Of a DNA stretch of 64,000 bases, positions 26,655 to 35,018 are shown in pieces. A program made the translations under genes and the position numbers. Source of the DNA: Calothrix sp. FI2-JRJ7. GTDB lineage: Bacteria > Cyanobacteriota > Cyanobacteriia > Cyanobacteriales > Nostocaceae. The stretch covers positions 124,001 through 188,000 of the forward strand of contig JAHHGX010000071.1 of NCBI GenBank assembly GCA_019359675.1. Direction: 5' to 3'. A model generated the notes under the pieces. The model did no database searches, had not been told where the DNA came from, and worked only from the letters and a program-made list of their open reading frames with translations. Numbering within the stretch: the first letter of the stretch is position 1; each line of letters begins with the position of its first letter.

Positions 26655-27671
26655 ATGAATATAAACCGTCGTCAGTTTTTAACTAGCTCTGGAATTACAG
26701 CTTTATCCACGATTTTATCGGCACCAAAAGTCAGAGGAATACCACCACAAACCATAATTAAACCGCCGCGCTTACGAGTTGGTGATACTGTTGGGTTAGT
26801 CGCACCAGCGAGTATTGTTGAACAAAGTGATGTTGATACAGCACAACAGACTTTGATCAAATTGGGGCTAAAAGTCAAACTAGGAAAGTATGTATTCAAA
26901 CAGTACGGATACTTAGCAGGTCAAGATAGCGAACGAGCGTTCGATATCAACGCAATGTTTACAGATAAATCAGTTCAGGCAATAATTGGGATGCGTGGAG
27001 GTTGGGGTTGTAATCGGATATTACCGCTACTCGACTATACTCGTATTCGCAACAATCCTAAAATAATTCTTGGCTACAGCGATATTACATCATTATTATT
27101 AGCGATTGGCGCCCGTAGTCGCATTATTACTTTTCACGGCCCAGTTGCAACATCAACTTGGAACGACTTTACACTTTCTTACCTCAAACCTGTTTTATTT
27201 GATGGTGCGACAGTGACAATGCAAAACCCGACAACCTCTTCAGGCAATATTCAAGTTATCACACCAGGTAAAGCAAAAGGTAAACTGGTCGGTGGAAACC
27301 TATCAGTACTGTGTGCAATGGTGGGTTCTATATACCTTCCCTCATGGAACCATCGCATTTTATTTTTAGAAGACATCGGTGAAGATGTTTACCGTGTTGA
27401 CCGAATGCTAACACAATTAAAGAACGCAGGAATTCTCAACCAAATATCTGGACTCATTTTTGGACAATGCACCAACTGTAAACCAGGAGAGGCGCCGACA
27501 TTTGCTTTAATAGAAGTACTAAAAGACCATATTCAACCTTTGGGCATTCCAGCTTGGTATGGTTCAATGATAGGTCATATAAAAGATAAGTTTACTGTAC
27601 CTCTTGGCGCCGAAGTACAAATAGATGCCAGTTTAGGAGTAATTAAAATGTTAGAACCAGCAGTGGCATAA
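26655..27671 (+). CDS. LD-carboxypeptidase (peptidase S66 family)
   Basis: Removes the terminal D-alanine from tetrapeptides during murein recycling. Seen: 338 residues with a twin-arginine-like start (NRRQFLTSSGITALSTIL), so probably exported; then the S66 domain with RVGDTVGLVAPAS, MRGGWGCNRILPLLDY, the nucleophile Ser in ILGYSDITSLL, the Glu of the triad in ILFLEDIGEDVYRVDRML and the His in GSMIGHIKDKFTVPLG. Family knowledge: cytoplasmic members recycle murein; an exported form would act on the sacculus. Single gene, facing the nucleotidyltransferase with a hairpin repeat between. Confidence 0.92.
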   Translation: MNINRRQFLTSSGITALSTILSAPKVRGIPPQTIIKPPRLRVGDTVGLVAPASIVEQSDVDTAQQTLIKLGLKVKLGKYVFKQYGYLAGQDSERAFDINAMFTDKSVQAIIGMRGGWGCNRILPLLDYTRIRNNPKIILGYSDITSLLLAIGARSRIITFHGPVATSTWNDFTLSYLKPVLFDGATVTMQNPTTSSGNIQVITPGKAKGKLVGGNLSVLCAMVGSIYLPSWNHRILFLEDIGEDVYRVDRMLTQLKNAGILNQISGLIFGQCTNCKPGEAPTFALIEVLKDHIQPLGIPAWYGSMIGHIKDKFTVPLGAEVQIDASLGVIKMLEPAVA

Positions 27672-27685
27672 CTTGCAAGGGATGG

Positions 27686-27722
27686 AACGGATGTAACGGA
27701 TGGTTTATCCGTTACATCCGTT
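27686..27722. repeat. Perfect 16-bp hairpin between convergent genes (family F)
   Basis: AACGGATGTAACGGAT and ATCCGTTACATCCGTT are exact complements around a five-base loop. Further pieces GGATGG and GATAATCCGTTGCC flank it. A direct-repeat relative, GGCAACGGATGTAACGGATG, lies at 40391. It may act as a two-way terminator, although T-runs are missing. Confidence 0.75.
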
Positions 27723-27738
27723 GATAATCCGTTGCCAA

Positions 27739-28626
27739 CTATCTATTCCTAAAATCAATCAAAGATTGTAAATAAGCATCAGGCATTCCAACATCATAAA
27801 ACTTACCTTGCACAACATAACCCGTCATACCTGCACGCTGTCTTAATATATCTAAACAAGTAGTAAGCTGAAATTCGCCTTTCATTCGGACATTGTTATT
27901 AATGTCGTCTTCTAAACAATCAAAAATACTCGGTGTTAAAGCATATAATCCGAATATACTTAAAAACTCATCTTCTCCCAAACCATCTACACGCAAATTT
28001 TCACGCGCGTATTCAATTGTTGGTTTTTCAGAAACTTGTGATATAGATAAAATAGAGTTTTGTTCCTTCCAAGTACCTGTTACACATCCAACTTTATGTA
28101 AAAGGTCTGAATTAACGGTAGTTAAACCAATAACGCTGTGGTTGACCTTTTCGTATATATCTAAAACTTGTTTTGCACAAGATTTTTTCTCTTTCGATGA
28201 ATAAATATGGTCGCCAAGCATTAATAAAAATGGCTCATTGTCTACCCATTCTTTCGCGCAATATACAGCATGACCGTAACCTTCTTGCTTATCTTGGGTA
28301 ATAACCTTAATTCGGTCGCCAATATCAACTAAACGTTTACTAAGCTTTTGATTTTCTGGCGTTAACTTTTCAAATAACGCAGCGCTTGGTGGTCTTTTAA
28401 ATAACTTCTTAAAAATTGGTTTATCATCAGGTTGGACGATAATAGCAATTTCCTCAATTCCGGCACTAAGCGCTTCTTCGATAATTAAAAAAATTACAGG
28501 TTTGGCGCTACCATCTTTATCTATGACTGGAAACAGTTCTTTCTTAACTACTTTAGTGGTTGGAAATAACCTAGTTCCAAAACCTGCTGCGGGAATAACT
28601 GCTTTTGTGATTTTATTTGCTGGCAT
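27739..28626 (-). CDS. UTP-glucose-1-phosphate uridylyltransferase-like nucleotidyltransferase
   Basis: Seen: 295 residues of the GalU/RmlA-like NTP transferase fold: AVIPAAGFGTRLFPTTKVVKKELFP at the start with the nucleotide loop and Lys, QEGYGHAVYCAKEW, LMLGDHIYSS with the metal Asp, and GLYALTPSIFDCLE. Family knowledge: these transfer UMP or dTMP to a sugar-1-phosphate. The gene overlaps the upstream GHMP-kinase gene by 14 bases, so this pair probably phosphorylates a free sugar at C1 and then activates it. The sugar is unknown, so galU is not asserted. Confidence 0.87.
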   Translation of the reverse strand: MPANKITKAVIPAAGFGTRLFPTTKVVKKELFPVIDKDGSAKPVIFLIIEEALSAGIEEIAIIVQPDDKPIFKKLFKRPPSAALFEKLTPENQKLSKRLVDIGDRIKVITQDKQEGYGHAVYCAKEWVDNEPFLLMLGDHIYSSKEKKSCAKQVLDIYEKVNHSVIGLTTVNSDLLHKVGCVTGTWKEQNSILSISQVSEKPTIEYARENLRVDGLGEDEFLSIFGLYALTPSIFDCLEDDINNNVRMKGEFQLTTCLDILRQRAGMTGYVVQGKFYDVGMPDAYLQSLIDFRNR

Positions 28627-29656
28627 AAATCGTTAGTTTCAAACACTGCATTTGGGGAAAGTCACGTTCGATGATGTCGATAACCTGCTGCTGACTCTCC
28701 TCGTTTTCAATAATAAATTGCGCTGTTCCGTCTCCCTGCGAACCAACTCCTTTACCGCCCAATATATAACGCTGAATTGGGGGATAATCTAGTAAGTTAT
28801 GTAACACAGGCGCCGTTAACTGTTCTGGACAAGCGGGGATCAGATGCGCGTCAAATTCAGCTTGGGCAGTTCGCATCAAATCACCAAGTTGTTTTGCATC
28901 ACCTGCTTGTAGAGCATCAATTGCCGCTTGGGTAATTTTATAGCTAACCGTACTAAGATATCTTTGAACATTGCTTTGAACCGAATTTTTAGCAAAAGGA
29001 TAACACTCATTGAGTTTAGCCAAAATTTCTTGAGTATTTTTGCCTGCATTCAAATCAACAAGCACAAGATACAGATTTTTCGGTGCCTTTAACTCAATTA
29101 TCTCCGCGCGCTCGTTATCGAATAACATTGCGATGGGACGATTTCCATATGCACACCCTTGGTCCATACGTCCGCATTGCGAAGGCGTAGTAATTTCCCC
29201 TAAATAAGCAAACTCCATTTCACCGCGCAACGTCAACTTTAAGTTATACACCTGATTAAACGCTCTCGCCACCAAAACGCAAATCGCCGCACTCGACGAT
29301 AAACCCTTCTGAACAGGTAAATCTGTCAGATAATTGTCAATTTCCAAACCACCCACCTGAAAGTACGACAAAAATTGATAAGCAACTCCTGCCGCATAGC
29401 TAAAAAACCCTCCTTTTTGCGCCTCATCCAATAAAGCCTGTTTTTCCATCGGTAAAGCCAACATCTCCCTACCTTCAACAGAAGAACGCACAATCAACTC
29501 ATGGGGATGCGCTTCAACTTCTGCATACAACCCTTGATTTGTCCCAACTAACAATGTATAACCTACTCCCAACTCAGAATTATAGCGGCGATAACCCCCC
29601 GCCCAATCACTATGCTCACCAAACAAACACAGGCGCCCAGGTACAAACAACTTCAT
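28613..29656 (-). CDS. GHMP-family sugar kinase
   Basis: Seen: 347 residues with the GHMP plan: PGRLCLFGEHSDWAGG at the N-terminus (sugar-binding Glu-His-x-Asp, as in galactokinases), the ATP loop PVQKGLSSSAAICVLVARAF near residue 112, CGRMDQGCAYGN, and a C-terminal GGKGVGSQGDGTAQFI motif. Cytoplasmic. Family knowledge: galactokinase, glucuronokinase and related enzymes share this layout; the conserved Asp-Gln after CGRM fits a galactokinase-like catalytic base. Overlap with the downstream nucleotidyltransferase by 14 bases indicates a salvage pathway for a monosaccharide or uronic acid. Confidence 0.87.
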   Translation of the reverse strand: MKLFVPGRLCLFGEHSDWAGGYRRYNSELGVGYTLLVGTNQGLYAEVEAHPHELIVRSSVEGREMLALPMEKQALLDEAQKGGFFSYAAGVAYQFLSYFQVGGLEIDNYLTDLPVQKGLSSSAAICVLVARAFNQVYNLKLTLRGEMEFAYLGEITTPSQCGRMDQGCAYGNRPIAMLFDNERAEIIELKAPKNLYLVLVDLNAGKNTQEILAKLNECYPFAKNSVQSNVQRYLSTVSYKITQAAIDALQAGDAKQLGDLMRTAQAEFDAHLIPACPEQLTAPVLHNLLDYPPIQRYILGGKGVGSQGDGTAQFIIENEESQQQVIDIIERDFPQMQCLKLTIYASK

Positions 29657-29680
29657 AAGCCCTTCTTCATAGATATAAAC

Positions 29681-29745
29681 GTAGGGTGCGTGAATGCATC
29701 AACAAACCACATGTGAAACGAGAACCAAGTGCATTCACGCACCAT
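29681..29745. repeat. Palindromic repeat family A, copy 3
   Basis: GTAGGGTGCGTGAATGCA and TGCATTCACGCACCAT enclose the core. The arms differ from the other copies in matched positions, so pairing is conserved by compensating changes. It lies between divergently transcribed genes. Confidence 0.82.
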
Positions 29746-29801
29746 CACAATCATGTAGTATAAGTAGTATAAAAATTTATCCCACATAACCATTCAAACA
29801 T

Positions 29802-30683
29802 ATGCAGAATCGTTATCAAAGCTCATTCGCACAAGACATTACCCTAATTTCCAAACTATTCAACCTACTAGAAATAGTATTTCCAGGCGCCGAACTTACT
29901 ACACTAGCAGAACAAGCAAGAAAACTAGGCGCCGCATGGGAAAATGCATCAACACCATTCGCACGCTTTGATAATGACGGTAGTTTAATAGCCCACGTCG
30001 GAGTATTAGAAATTCCAATGCGACTAATGGGAGAAAACGTAATAGTTGGAGGAATTCACGCAGTATGTACACATCCCAATTTTCGTAGACGCGGTTACTA
30101 TCGTGAAATCATGAATGAAGTATTAGATTATTGCGACAAACACTACAAAACATTAGTACTGACAACTTCCAACCCAGAATATTACCAACCATTTGGATTT
30201 CGTTTTGTCCAAGAACACAGTTTTACAACCAACGTCAACTCAGAAGGTAGTGTAAACGGAACACGTTTGCTTGATATTAATAATATTGATGACGTGAGAC
30301 TGCTACACCGACTATTAGAAACGCGGGCACCTGTATCTAACATTGTAGGTATAGTTAACGAAAAGCCTTTATTTCTGGTCAACGAAGCGACAAGACCTAT
30401 ATATTATTTTCCAGACATAGACACAATTGCCTGCATGTCGATTCAAAACAACGAACTTAAATTATATGACTTAGTGGCGCCAAAAATATTTCCTCTACAA
30501 CAACTTGTACAAAGAATACCTCAACCCATTCAAACTTGCTCTATTTACTTTAGCCCAGATAGCCTTAACACAAAAGCTCAAGCATCACCAGAAATGTTAG
30601 ACGGAGATTCACACTTAATGGTTCGTGGCACATTTTCCCCTGAATCGCAAAAATTCATGATTCCACGCTCCGCGCGTTGTTAG
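29802..30683 (+). CDS. GNAT family N-acetyltransferase (Eis-like)
   Basis: Seen: 293 residues. The N-terminal part has the acetyl-CoA signature HAVCTHPNFRRRGYYREIMN near residue 88-107, then LVLTTSNPEYYQPFGFRF; a further C-terminal half is less clear and may contain a sterol-carrier-like domain. Family knowledge: the layout suits Eis/SCP2-type acetyltransferases, which modify aminoglycosides, peptides or lysines; the substrate here is not known. No membrane segment. No operon partner. Confidence 0.82.
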   Translation: MQNRYQSSFAQDITLISKLFNLLEIVFPGAELTTLAEQARKLGAAWENASTPFARFDNDGSLIAHVGVLEIPMRLMGENVIVGGIHAVCTHPNFRRRGYYREIMNEVLDYCDKHYKTLVLTTSNPEYYQPFGFRFVQEHSFTTNVNSEGSVNGTRLLDINNIDDVRLLHRLLETRAPVSNIVGIVNEKPLFLVNEATRPIYYFPDIDTIACMSIQNNELKLYDLVAPKIFPLQQLVQRIPQPIQTCSIYFSPDSLNTKAQASPEMLDGDSHLMVRGTFSPESQKFMIPRSARC

Positions 30684-30710
30684 GTAGCGCGGTAATAAAA
30701 TGAAAATCTT

Positions 30711-30792
30711 AGAAACCTGGTTTCTTGGTCGATAATTTGTAATAAAAACGACGATTTGTCTGCGACAATGAATGTGTGGAAACTAGGTTTCT
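30711..30792. repeat. Repeat family B, copy 1
   Basis: Ends AGAAACCTGGTTTCT and GAAACTAGGTTTCT, each a palindrome, flank a core with TTGTAATAAAAACGACGATT. The same core lies in the copies at 40471 and 50871. Confidence 0.8.
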
Positions 30793-31176
30793 GTACGTAA
30801 GTCAATGAAGTTTTAATTTTTCGCCAAGCCAAATTTGCCAGCCAACAGGTAGAAATATTATACTAATTTAAATTTATTATATAATGCATTTGAACTGACT
30901 TTAAATTAAGTTGAAAGATTATTTGGTTTTATAATTTCCAATTCAAATCTAAAAACTTACTTTTCCCCTGTAGTCGCTCCTAAGTTCTGCAAGAGTGAAA
31001 ATTTATTGACATTTTAGGTATATTTACTTCCGGATGCGGAAAAATTATGATACTACGTTCAGCATTTAGCTAGATATTAACCGCAAGATAGATACAATAC
31101 CCCTATATTTTCTGCTACTACATAGAATTTGTGCTTTGTAAGACAAAGCTATACACGTAATTGTTCAATGTACACT

Positions 31177-31424
31177 GTGAGTTTTTGACTAGTGCCAGAT
31201 GAAAAAGTGTCACTCACCTCACTCCGCAACTAATTACACAGGAGATATTCTAAGTTAGTGCAAGGAGTGATACCACTTCACCATATGTTTGCCACAGGTT
31301 ATTTTCGCAATACTCCTTACACTCTGGGGTAGGGCGAAACCTGAAATGTTGCAGCAAACTAGTGAATTGGTATTAAGTTATACGGGGAAGCGCTAGGAGT
31401 CGTCAAAATCCAAGCGCTTTTTTT
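31177..31424 (+). ncRNA. Candidate structured noncoding RNA
   Basis: Seen: several nested inverted repeats in one orientation and no reading frame. SL0: GTGAGT (31177-31182) with ACTCAC (31212-31217). SL1: TCACTCC (31219-31225) with GGAGTGA (31264-31270), continued by GCAACTAA (31226-31233) with TTAGTGC (31255-31261). SL2: ATACCACTTCAC (31270-31281) with GTGAATTGGTAT (31362-31373), enclosing CAGGTT..TTCGC (31295-31308) with GCGAAACCTG (31334-31343). SL3: terminator 31386-31424. A competing 12-base pairing is 31257-31268 with 31312-31323. Start point inferred. I do not recognise a known family; cyanobacterial 6S RNA and a regulatory leader are options, but the next gene starts 300 bases downstream. 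Confidence 0.5.
31386..31424 (+). terminator. Intrinsic terminator with no upstream gene
   Basis: AGCGCT-A-GGA (31389-31398) pairs with TCC-A-AGCGCT (31409-31418) around a loop of about ten bases and runs into seven T. No open frame on the plus strand precedes it for over 700 bases. Confidence 0.75.
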
Positions 31425-31728
31425 GCGCGTACACAAAATACAGTTTATACAAGGCAACGAGCGAAAATGTAATATTTCGTTCAGATTTTACTTTGCCGTG
31501 TTTTTGACAAAAAGGTATTGTTTCTCACACCTGACTGGCGCCTAGCAACATATACGTTGTAACCTTCAGGATGTGCAAATGTCATCTGTAATATGTTAAA
31601 AATTTTTTATAGTACTAATGAATTAAAAGTACTTAAGCAAACACTTTATTTATTTTTGTGAATAATTGTAAAATATTGTATATGGGTAATAATGCCTGAT
31701 TTAACTATACTGATATAAATAATCGCTT

Positions 31729-32178
31729 ATGTCATTACTAAGTACAAAAACATCTGACTGGAAAATTAAGCTGTTATATGACGGTGAGTGTCCTTTATGT
31801 GTACGCGAAGTCAACTTTCTAAAGAAGCGCGATGCAGGTAGAGGGTTAGTTGCTTTTGTAGATATTGCGGATGAAAACTATAACCCCGATACAAACGGTG
31901 GGGTTGACTTTGAAACTGCAATGGGTCGCATTCATGCAGTATTACCTGATGGAACACTCATTAAAAACGTTGAAGTGTTTCGCCGCATTTACGAAACTTT
32001 GGGGATGGGATGGGTTTATGCTGTAACGAAGTTGCCCGTTATCGGCGCCATAGCTGATTTTATATATGGTATTTGGGCAGACTGGCGCCTTGCTTTAACA
32101 GGAAGACCAAATTTGGCGACAGTTGTGCGAGAGCGTCAAGAGCGGGCAGAGTGTACAGAGCGCTGTCGGATTAATTAA
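31729..32178 (+). CDS. DCC-family thiol-disulfide oxidoreductase
   Basis: Seen: 149 residues with the family signature LLYDGECPLCVREVNFLKK (Asp-Gly-x-Cys-x-x-Cys near residue 18-24), a middle FVDIADENY and the C-terminal segment typical of the DUF393 group (VEVFRRIYETLGMGWVYA, then WADWRLALTGR). Family knowledge: DUF393/DCC proteins have a thioredoxin-like fold with an exposed CxxC; redox role inferred. No signal peptide is evident. The start ATG at 31729 has no strong ribosome site. Ends a few bases before a family C repeat. Confidence 0.88.
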   Translation: MSLLSTKTSDWKIKLLYDGECPLCVREVNFLKKRDAGRGLVAFVDIADENYNPDTNGGVDFETAMGRIHAVLPDGTLIKNVEVFRRIYETLGMGWVYAVTKLPVIGAIADFIYGIWADWRLALTGRPNLATVVRERQERAECTERCRIN

Positions 32179-32182
32179 TTTT

Positions 32183-32206
32183 TAGGGTGGGCACTGCCCA
32201 CCTTAC
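32183..32206. repeat. Palindromic repeat family C, copy 2
   Basis: TAGGGTGGGCACTGCCCACC followed by TTAC, a near-perfect palindrome between the convergent DCC and ureohydrolase genes; may serve as a two-way transcription stop. Confidence 0.8.
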
Positions 32207-32209
32207 CTT

Positions 32210-33247
32210 TTATTTTTGCCAAGATAAATCTAGAAAGTTTGCTAGCTTTAGAACAATTCTGGCGCCAACATTTCCATCCCACTCAGCATCACCAACTTCG
32301 CACAAGTCAAAGCCAATAATTTTTCTGCCACTGTTTACTAGTTCTCTAAATAAACAAAAAGCTTGTTCTAGTTCTAAACCACCTGGTACTGGCGTACCTG
32401 TTTTTGAGCAAAGTTTTGGGTCTAGACCGTCAACGTCAAAGCTAATATGAACGTATTCGGGTAGATTATTAATGATTTCTCGGCATAAATCTATCCAGGT
32501 GGCGCCGGAATATTGTCTTTGCTTGATGATTGAGTCGTAATAAGCCACTATGCGATTATTTGAGTTATTAATTAAATCAACTTCTTCATGACAAATATCG
32601 CGTAAAGCTACTTGAACTAACTTAGAGATTTGCGGTATTTTCATGGCGTTAAACATAATTGATGCATGAGAATATTCAAATCCCTCATATGCGTCACGTA
32701 AGTCAGCATGTGCATCAATATGTAAAATTCCAAAATCAGAATATTTTGCAGCTAACGCTTGGAAGTAACCTAGCGGTACACTGTGGTCGCCACCAATAAC
32801 ACCAACTCGCTTACCTTTATTGAGTGCTTCTTGACAGTTTTGAAATAACCATTGATTGACATTGACGCCTGCTTGGTTAATTTCTGTAATTACTGGTGTT
32901 AAGTCTGGTGTTTCTGTGAGTGATTTACCTTGCTCTAGTCTTTCAATTATGGATGCTGCGCGCGTGCGGTAATATTGATTTTTTTGTAATATATCTTGGG
33001 GAATCTCCTGCATAAAAATTCCCTGCTTCCACCCATCAGGATTATCAAAATCAAACAAATCTAACTGTGGTGATGCTTCTAAAACTCGCTGCGGTCCTGA
33101 AGCTGTGCCGGCGCCGTAAGATACAGTGACTTCCCACGGCACCCCAAAAACAATCAAGTTCGCCGACTCATAATCAAACGGCAAACCAAAAAGATTCCCA
33201 TTCGCTTGACCTACTCCACTAGGGTTGTAGTCTTGGAGATTACCCAT
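32210..33247 (-). CDS. Agmatinase/arginase-family ureohydrolase
   Basis: Seen: manganese or nickel ureohydrolase of 345 residues from the ATG at 33247 (MGNLQDYNPSGVG). The metal motifs are GVIGGDHSVPLG, ILHIDAHADLRDAYEG and VHISFDVDGLDPKLCSKTGTP cut in pieces, with the final FDLCEVGD. Family knowledge: agmatinase (agmatine to putrescine and urea), arginase, formimidoylglutamase and the cyanobacterial guanidine hydrolase share this set. Cyanobacteria carry more than one paralogue, so the substrate is open; polyamine supply to the speE gene 8 kb away would suit agmatinase. The open frame extends upstream to 33442 but overlaps the divergent gene. Confidence 0.87.
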   Translation of the reverse strand: MGNLQDYNPSGVGQANGNLFGLPFDYESANLIVFGVPWEVTVSYGAGTASGPQRVLEASPQLDLFDFDNPDGWKQGIFMQEIPQDILQKNQYYRTRAASIIERLEQGKSLTETPDLTPVITEINQAGVNVNQWLFQNCQEALNKGKRVGVIGGDHSVPLGYFQALAAKYSDFGILHIDAHADLRDAYEGFEYSHASIMFNAMKIPQISKLVQVALRDICHEEVDLINNSNNRIVAYYDSIIKQRQYSGATWIDLCREIINNLPEYVHISFDVDGLDPKLCSKTGTPVPGGLELEQAFCLFRELVNSGRKIIGFDLCEVGDAEWDGNVGARIVLKLANFLDLSWQK

Positions 33248-33344
33248 AACACGCTTCCGACATTCTGAACTAAACCAATTACTATGGTAAAGGTTTAACG
33301 TAGAAAGGGTTATTATATAGAGTGTGTGTACCAGCGTGTAACTT

Positions 33345-34094
33345 ATGGTTCTACAAGCTCCACCCCAGAAGAAGCAGCCAACTATCACTTGGGAAGCACT
33401 TCCTGCCGACTTTGCTCTACCAGATGACCCTGTGGAAAACATTCAACAACCCCCTCTCGCTGCTGGACTTACTGATGCGTTAGGTGCAGCGGGACGTATT
33501 CAACCGCAGATGCTAATTGGCTCCAATTTTGGGCTTGTTGCAAACGTTAATAAAAAAACAGTTGTAAAAGCACCAGATTGGTTTTATGTGCCAAATGTGC
33601 AACCTGTGGCATCCGATGTAATTCGCCGTAGCTACACTCAGAATTTAGAGGGCGACCCCGTTGCAGTTGTAATGGAATTTCTCTCGAATGAGGATAATGG
33701 AGAACTTTCTGTACGTGCGACTGCACCATATGGAAAACTTTACTTTTACGAACAAGTTCTCGCTGTTCCCACATATGTAACTTATGACCCTTACGAACTA
33801 ATTTTAGAAGTACGGCGCCTGCAAAATAAACAGTACGTACTACAGCAACCATCCGAGCAGGGGCGCCACTGGATTCCTGAGTTAGAGTTATTTCTAGGAA
33901 TTTGGCAAGGTGAGCGACTGTGCCAAACAATGAATTGGCTACGATGGTGGGATGCAGATGGCAATATGTTGCTGATTTGTAGCGAGCAAGCTGTCCAAGA
34001 ACGCCAACGCGCGGAGCAAGAACGCCAACGCGCGGACAAGCTAGCCGCAAAACTATGCGAATTAGGTTTAAACCCTGATGAAATCGGTTCATAA
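33345..34094 (+). CDS. Uma2 family endonuclease-like protein (DUF820)
   Basis: Seen: 249 residues. The PD-(D/E)XK-type Uma2 core is visible in VVKAPDWFYVPNVQ and PVAVVMEFLSNED, then YFYEQVLAVPTYVTYDP. The C-terminal 40 residues are Arg/Gln/Glu-rich (ERQRAEQERQRADKLA), a heptad-like coiled coil. Family knowledge: Uma2 proteins are very numerous in cyanobacteria, often with this coiled-coil tail, and their activity has not been proven. It is divergent from the ureohydrolase with a 97-base gap. The tail codes contain a 24-base direct repeat. Confidence 0.87.
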   Translation: MVLQAPPQKKQPTITWEALPADFALPDDPVENIQQPPLAAGLTDALGAAGRIQPQMLIGSNFGLVANVNKKTVVKAPDWFYVPNVQPVASDVIRRSYTQNLEGDPVAVVMEFLSNEDNGELSVRATAPYGKLYFYEQVLAVPTYVTYDPYELILEVRRLQNKQYVLQQPSEQGRHWIPELELFLGIWQGERLCQTMNWLRWWDADGNMLLICSEQAVQERQRAEQERQRADKLAAKLCELGLNPDEIGS

Positions 34095-34099
34095 TTATG

Positions 34100-34125
34100 G
34101 CGCCTCTTAAATAATTAGGAGGCGC
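34100..34125. terminator. Bidirectional terminator-like hairpin
   Basis: GCGCCTC and GAGGCGC (plus AT pairs inside) form a hairpin between the convergent Uma2 and SDR genes. Weak T-rich sequence lies beyond on both sides. Confidence 0.5.
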
Positions 34126-34164
34126 ACAAAAGTTTATTTATAAAGTATTACGAAATTTTTAGCA

Positions 34165-34989
34165 TCAATATTGGTTCGGACTACTAGTTTTTCCCAGCAT
34201 GATACTTTCTACTAAATATCTCCATAATCGATCAGGTAGTATGGCGTGTAAGAAAAATACTGCTTCACCATAAGGAGAATAACGTAGTCTACCTGATTTA
34301 TCGTTTGCTGCTCTATATATAACTTTAGCGACTCCTTCAGGTTTTGGCAGGGAGTCATTTATCATATCCATGAAGTTTTTGACATGATTTTCCATCTCAG
34401 TATAAGCTGGGTGAGGCGCCCACGATACACCATGATTAATAAAATTTGTTTTAATTCCACCAGGTTCAATAATTTTGACACGAATGTTAAAGCGGCGCAG
34501 TTCGTAACGCATAGCTTCTGAAAGTCCTTCTACTGCCCATTTTGTTGCATGGTAAGAAGACGTAAACGGAAAACCTATACGTCCACCTATTGATGCGACG
34601 TTAATAATTGTTCCTCTACCAGATGAACGGAAAATCGGCAGGATTGTTTGAATAGTTGATACAAGTCCGAAAAAATTGGTTTCAAACTGCTGGTGTAATT
34701 GCTCTGGTGTTACACCTTCTATTGAACCCATAAGCGCATACCCAGCATTATTAATCAATACATCTATACTGCCAAAGTATTTTAAGGTTTCGTGGATTGC
34801 GGATGTAATTGTCTCTGGTTTGGTGACATCAAGTTCCGGACAAATGACTTTGTTTGCTTTCGTCCAATCAAGTGCTTTACTTGGTGTTCGCATTGTGGCA
34901 GCAACATTCCAACCTTTTTGGATAAAATATTTTGCTGTTGCTTCGCCAATACCACTTGAGGCGCCTGTTATCAAAACTGTCTTACTCAT
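34165..34989 (-). CDS. Short-chain dehydrogenase/reductase
   Basis: Seen: classical SDR of 274 residues: TVLITGASSGIGEATAKYFI at the N-terminus, NNAGYALMG, the catalytic Ser in INVASIGGRIG and Tyr-x-x-x-Lys in SSYHATKWAVEGLSEA, then IEPGGIKTNF. Cytoplasmic, cofactor NAD(P)H. Its upstream region contains a MerR-type operator within a long promoter spacer, and a divergent merR gene; this suggests induction by a ligand or stress sensed by that regulator. Family knowledge does not fix the substrate. Confidence 0.92.
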   Translation of the reverse strand: MSKTVLITGASSGIGEATAKYFIQKGWNVAATMRTPSKALDWTKANKVICPELDVTKPETITSAIHETLKYFGSIDVLINNAGYALMGSIEGVTPEQLHQQFETNFFGLVSTIQTILPIFRSSGRGTIINVASIGGRIGFPFTSSYHATKWAVEGLSEAMRYELRRFNIRVKIIEPGGIKTNFINHGVSWAPHPAYTEMENHVKNFMDMINDSLPKPEGVAKVIYRAANDKSGRLRYSPYGEAVFFLHAILPDRLWRYLVESIMLGKTSSPNQY

Positions 34990-35018
34990 TGCTTGCTTCC
35001 AAATGTCGTTATGAAGCA

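Larger units (their letters stand above)
30684..31728. other. 1-kb intergenic region
   Basis: Holds repeat family B (30711-30792) and the structured RNA candidate with terminator (31177-31424). In 30793-31176 and 31425-31728, both AT-rich, I see no gene. The stretch 31680-31728 presumably includes the promoter of the DCC gene. Confidence 0.45.

Noticed and set aside
31177-31424. Identification as tmRNA, RNase P RNA or signal recognition RNA
   Set aside because: The conserved sequence blocks of those RNAs are not present.
33247-33442. N-terminal extension of the ureohydrolase frame
   Set aside because: It overlaps the divergent Uma2 gene, and the family start lies at 33247.
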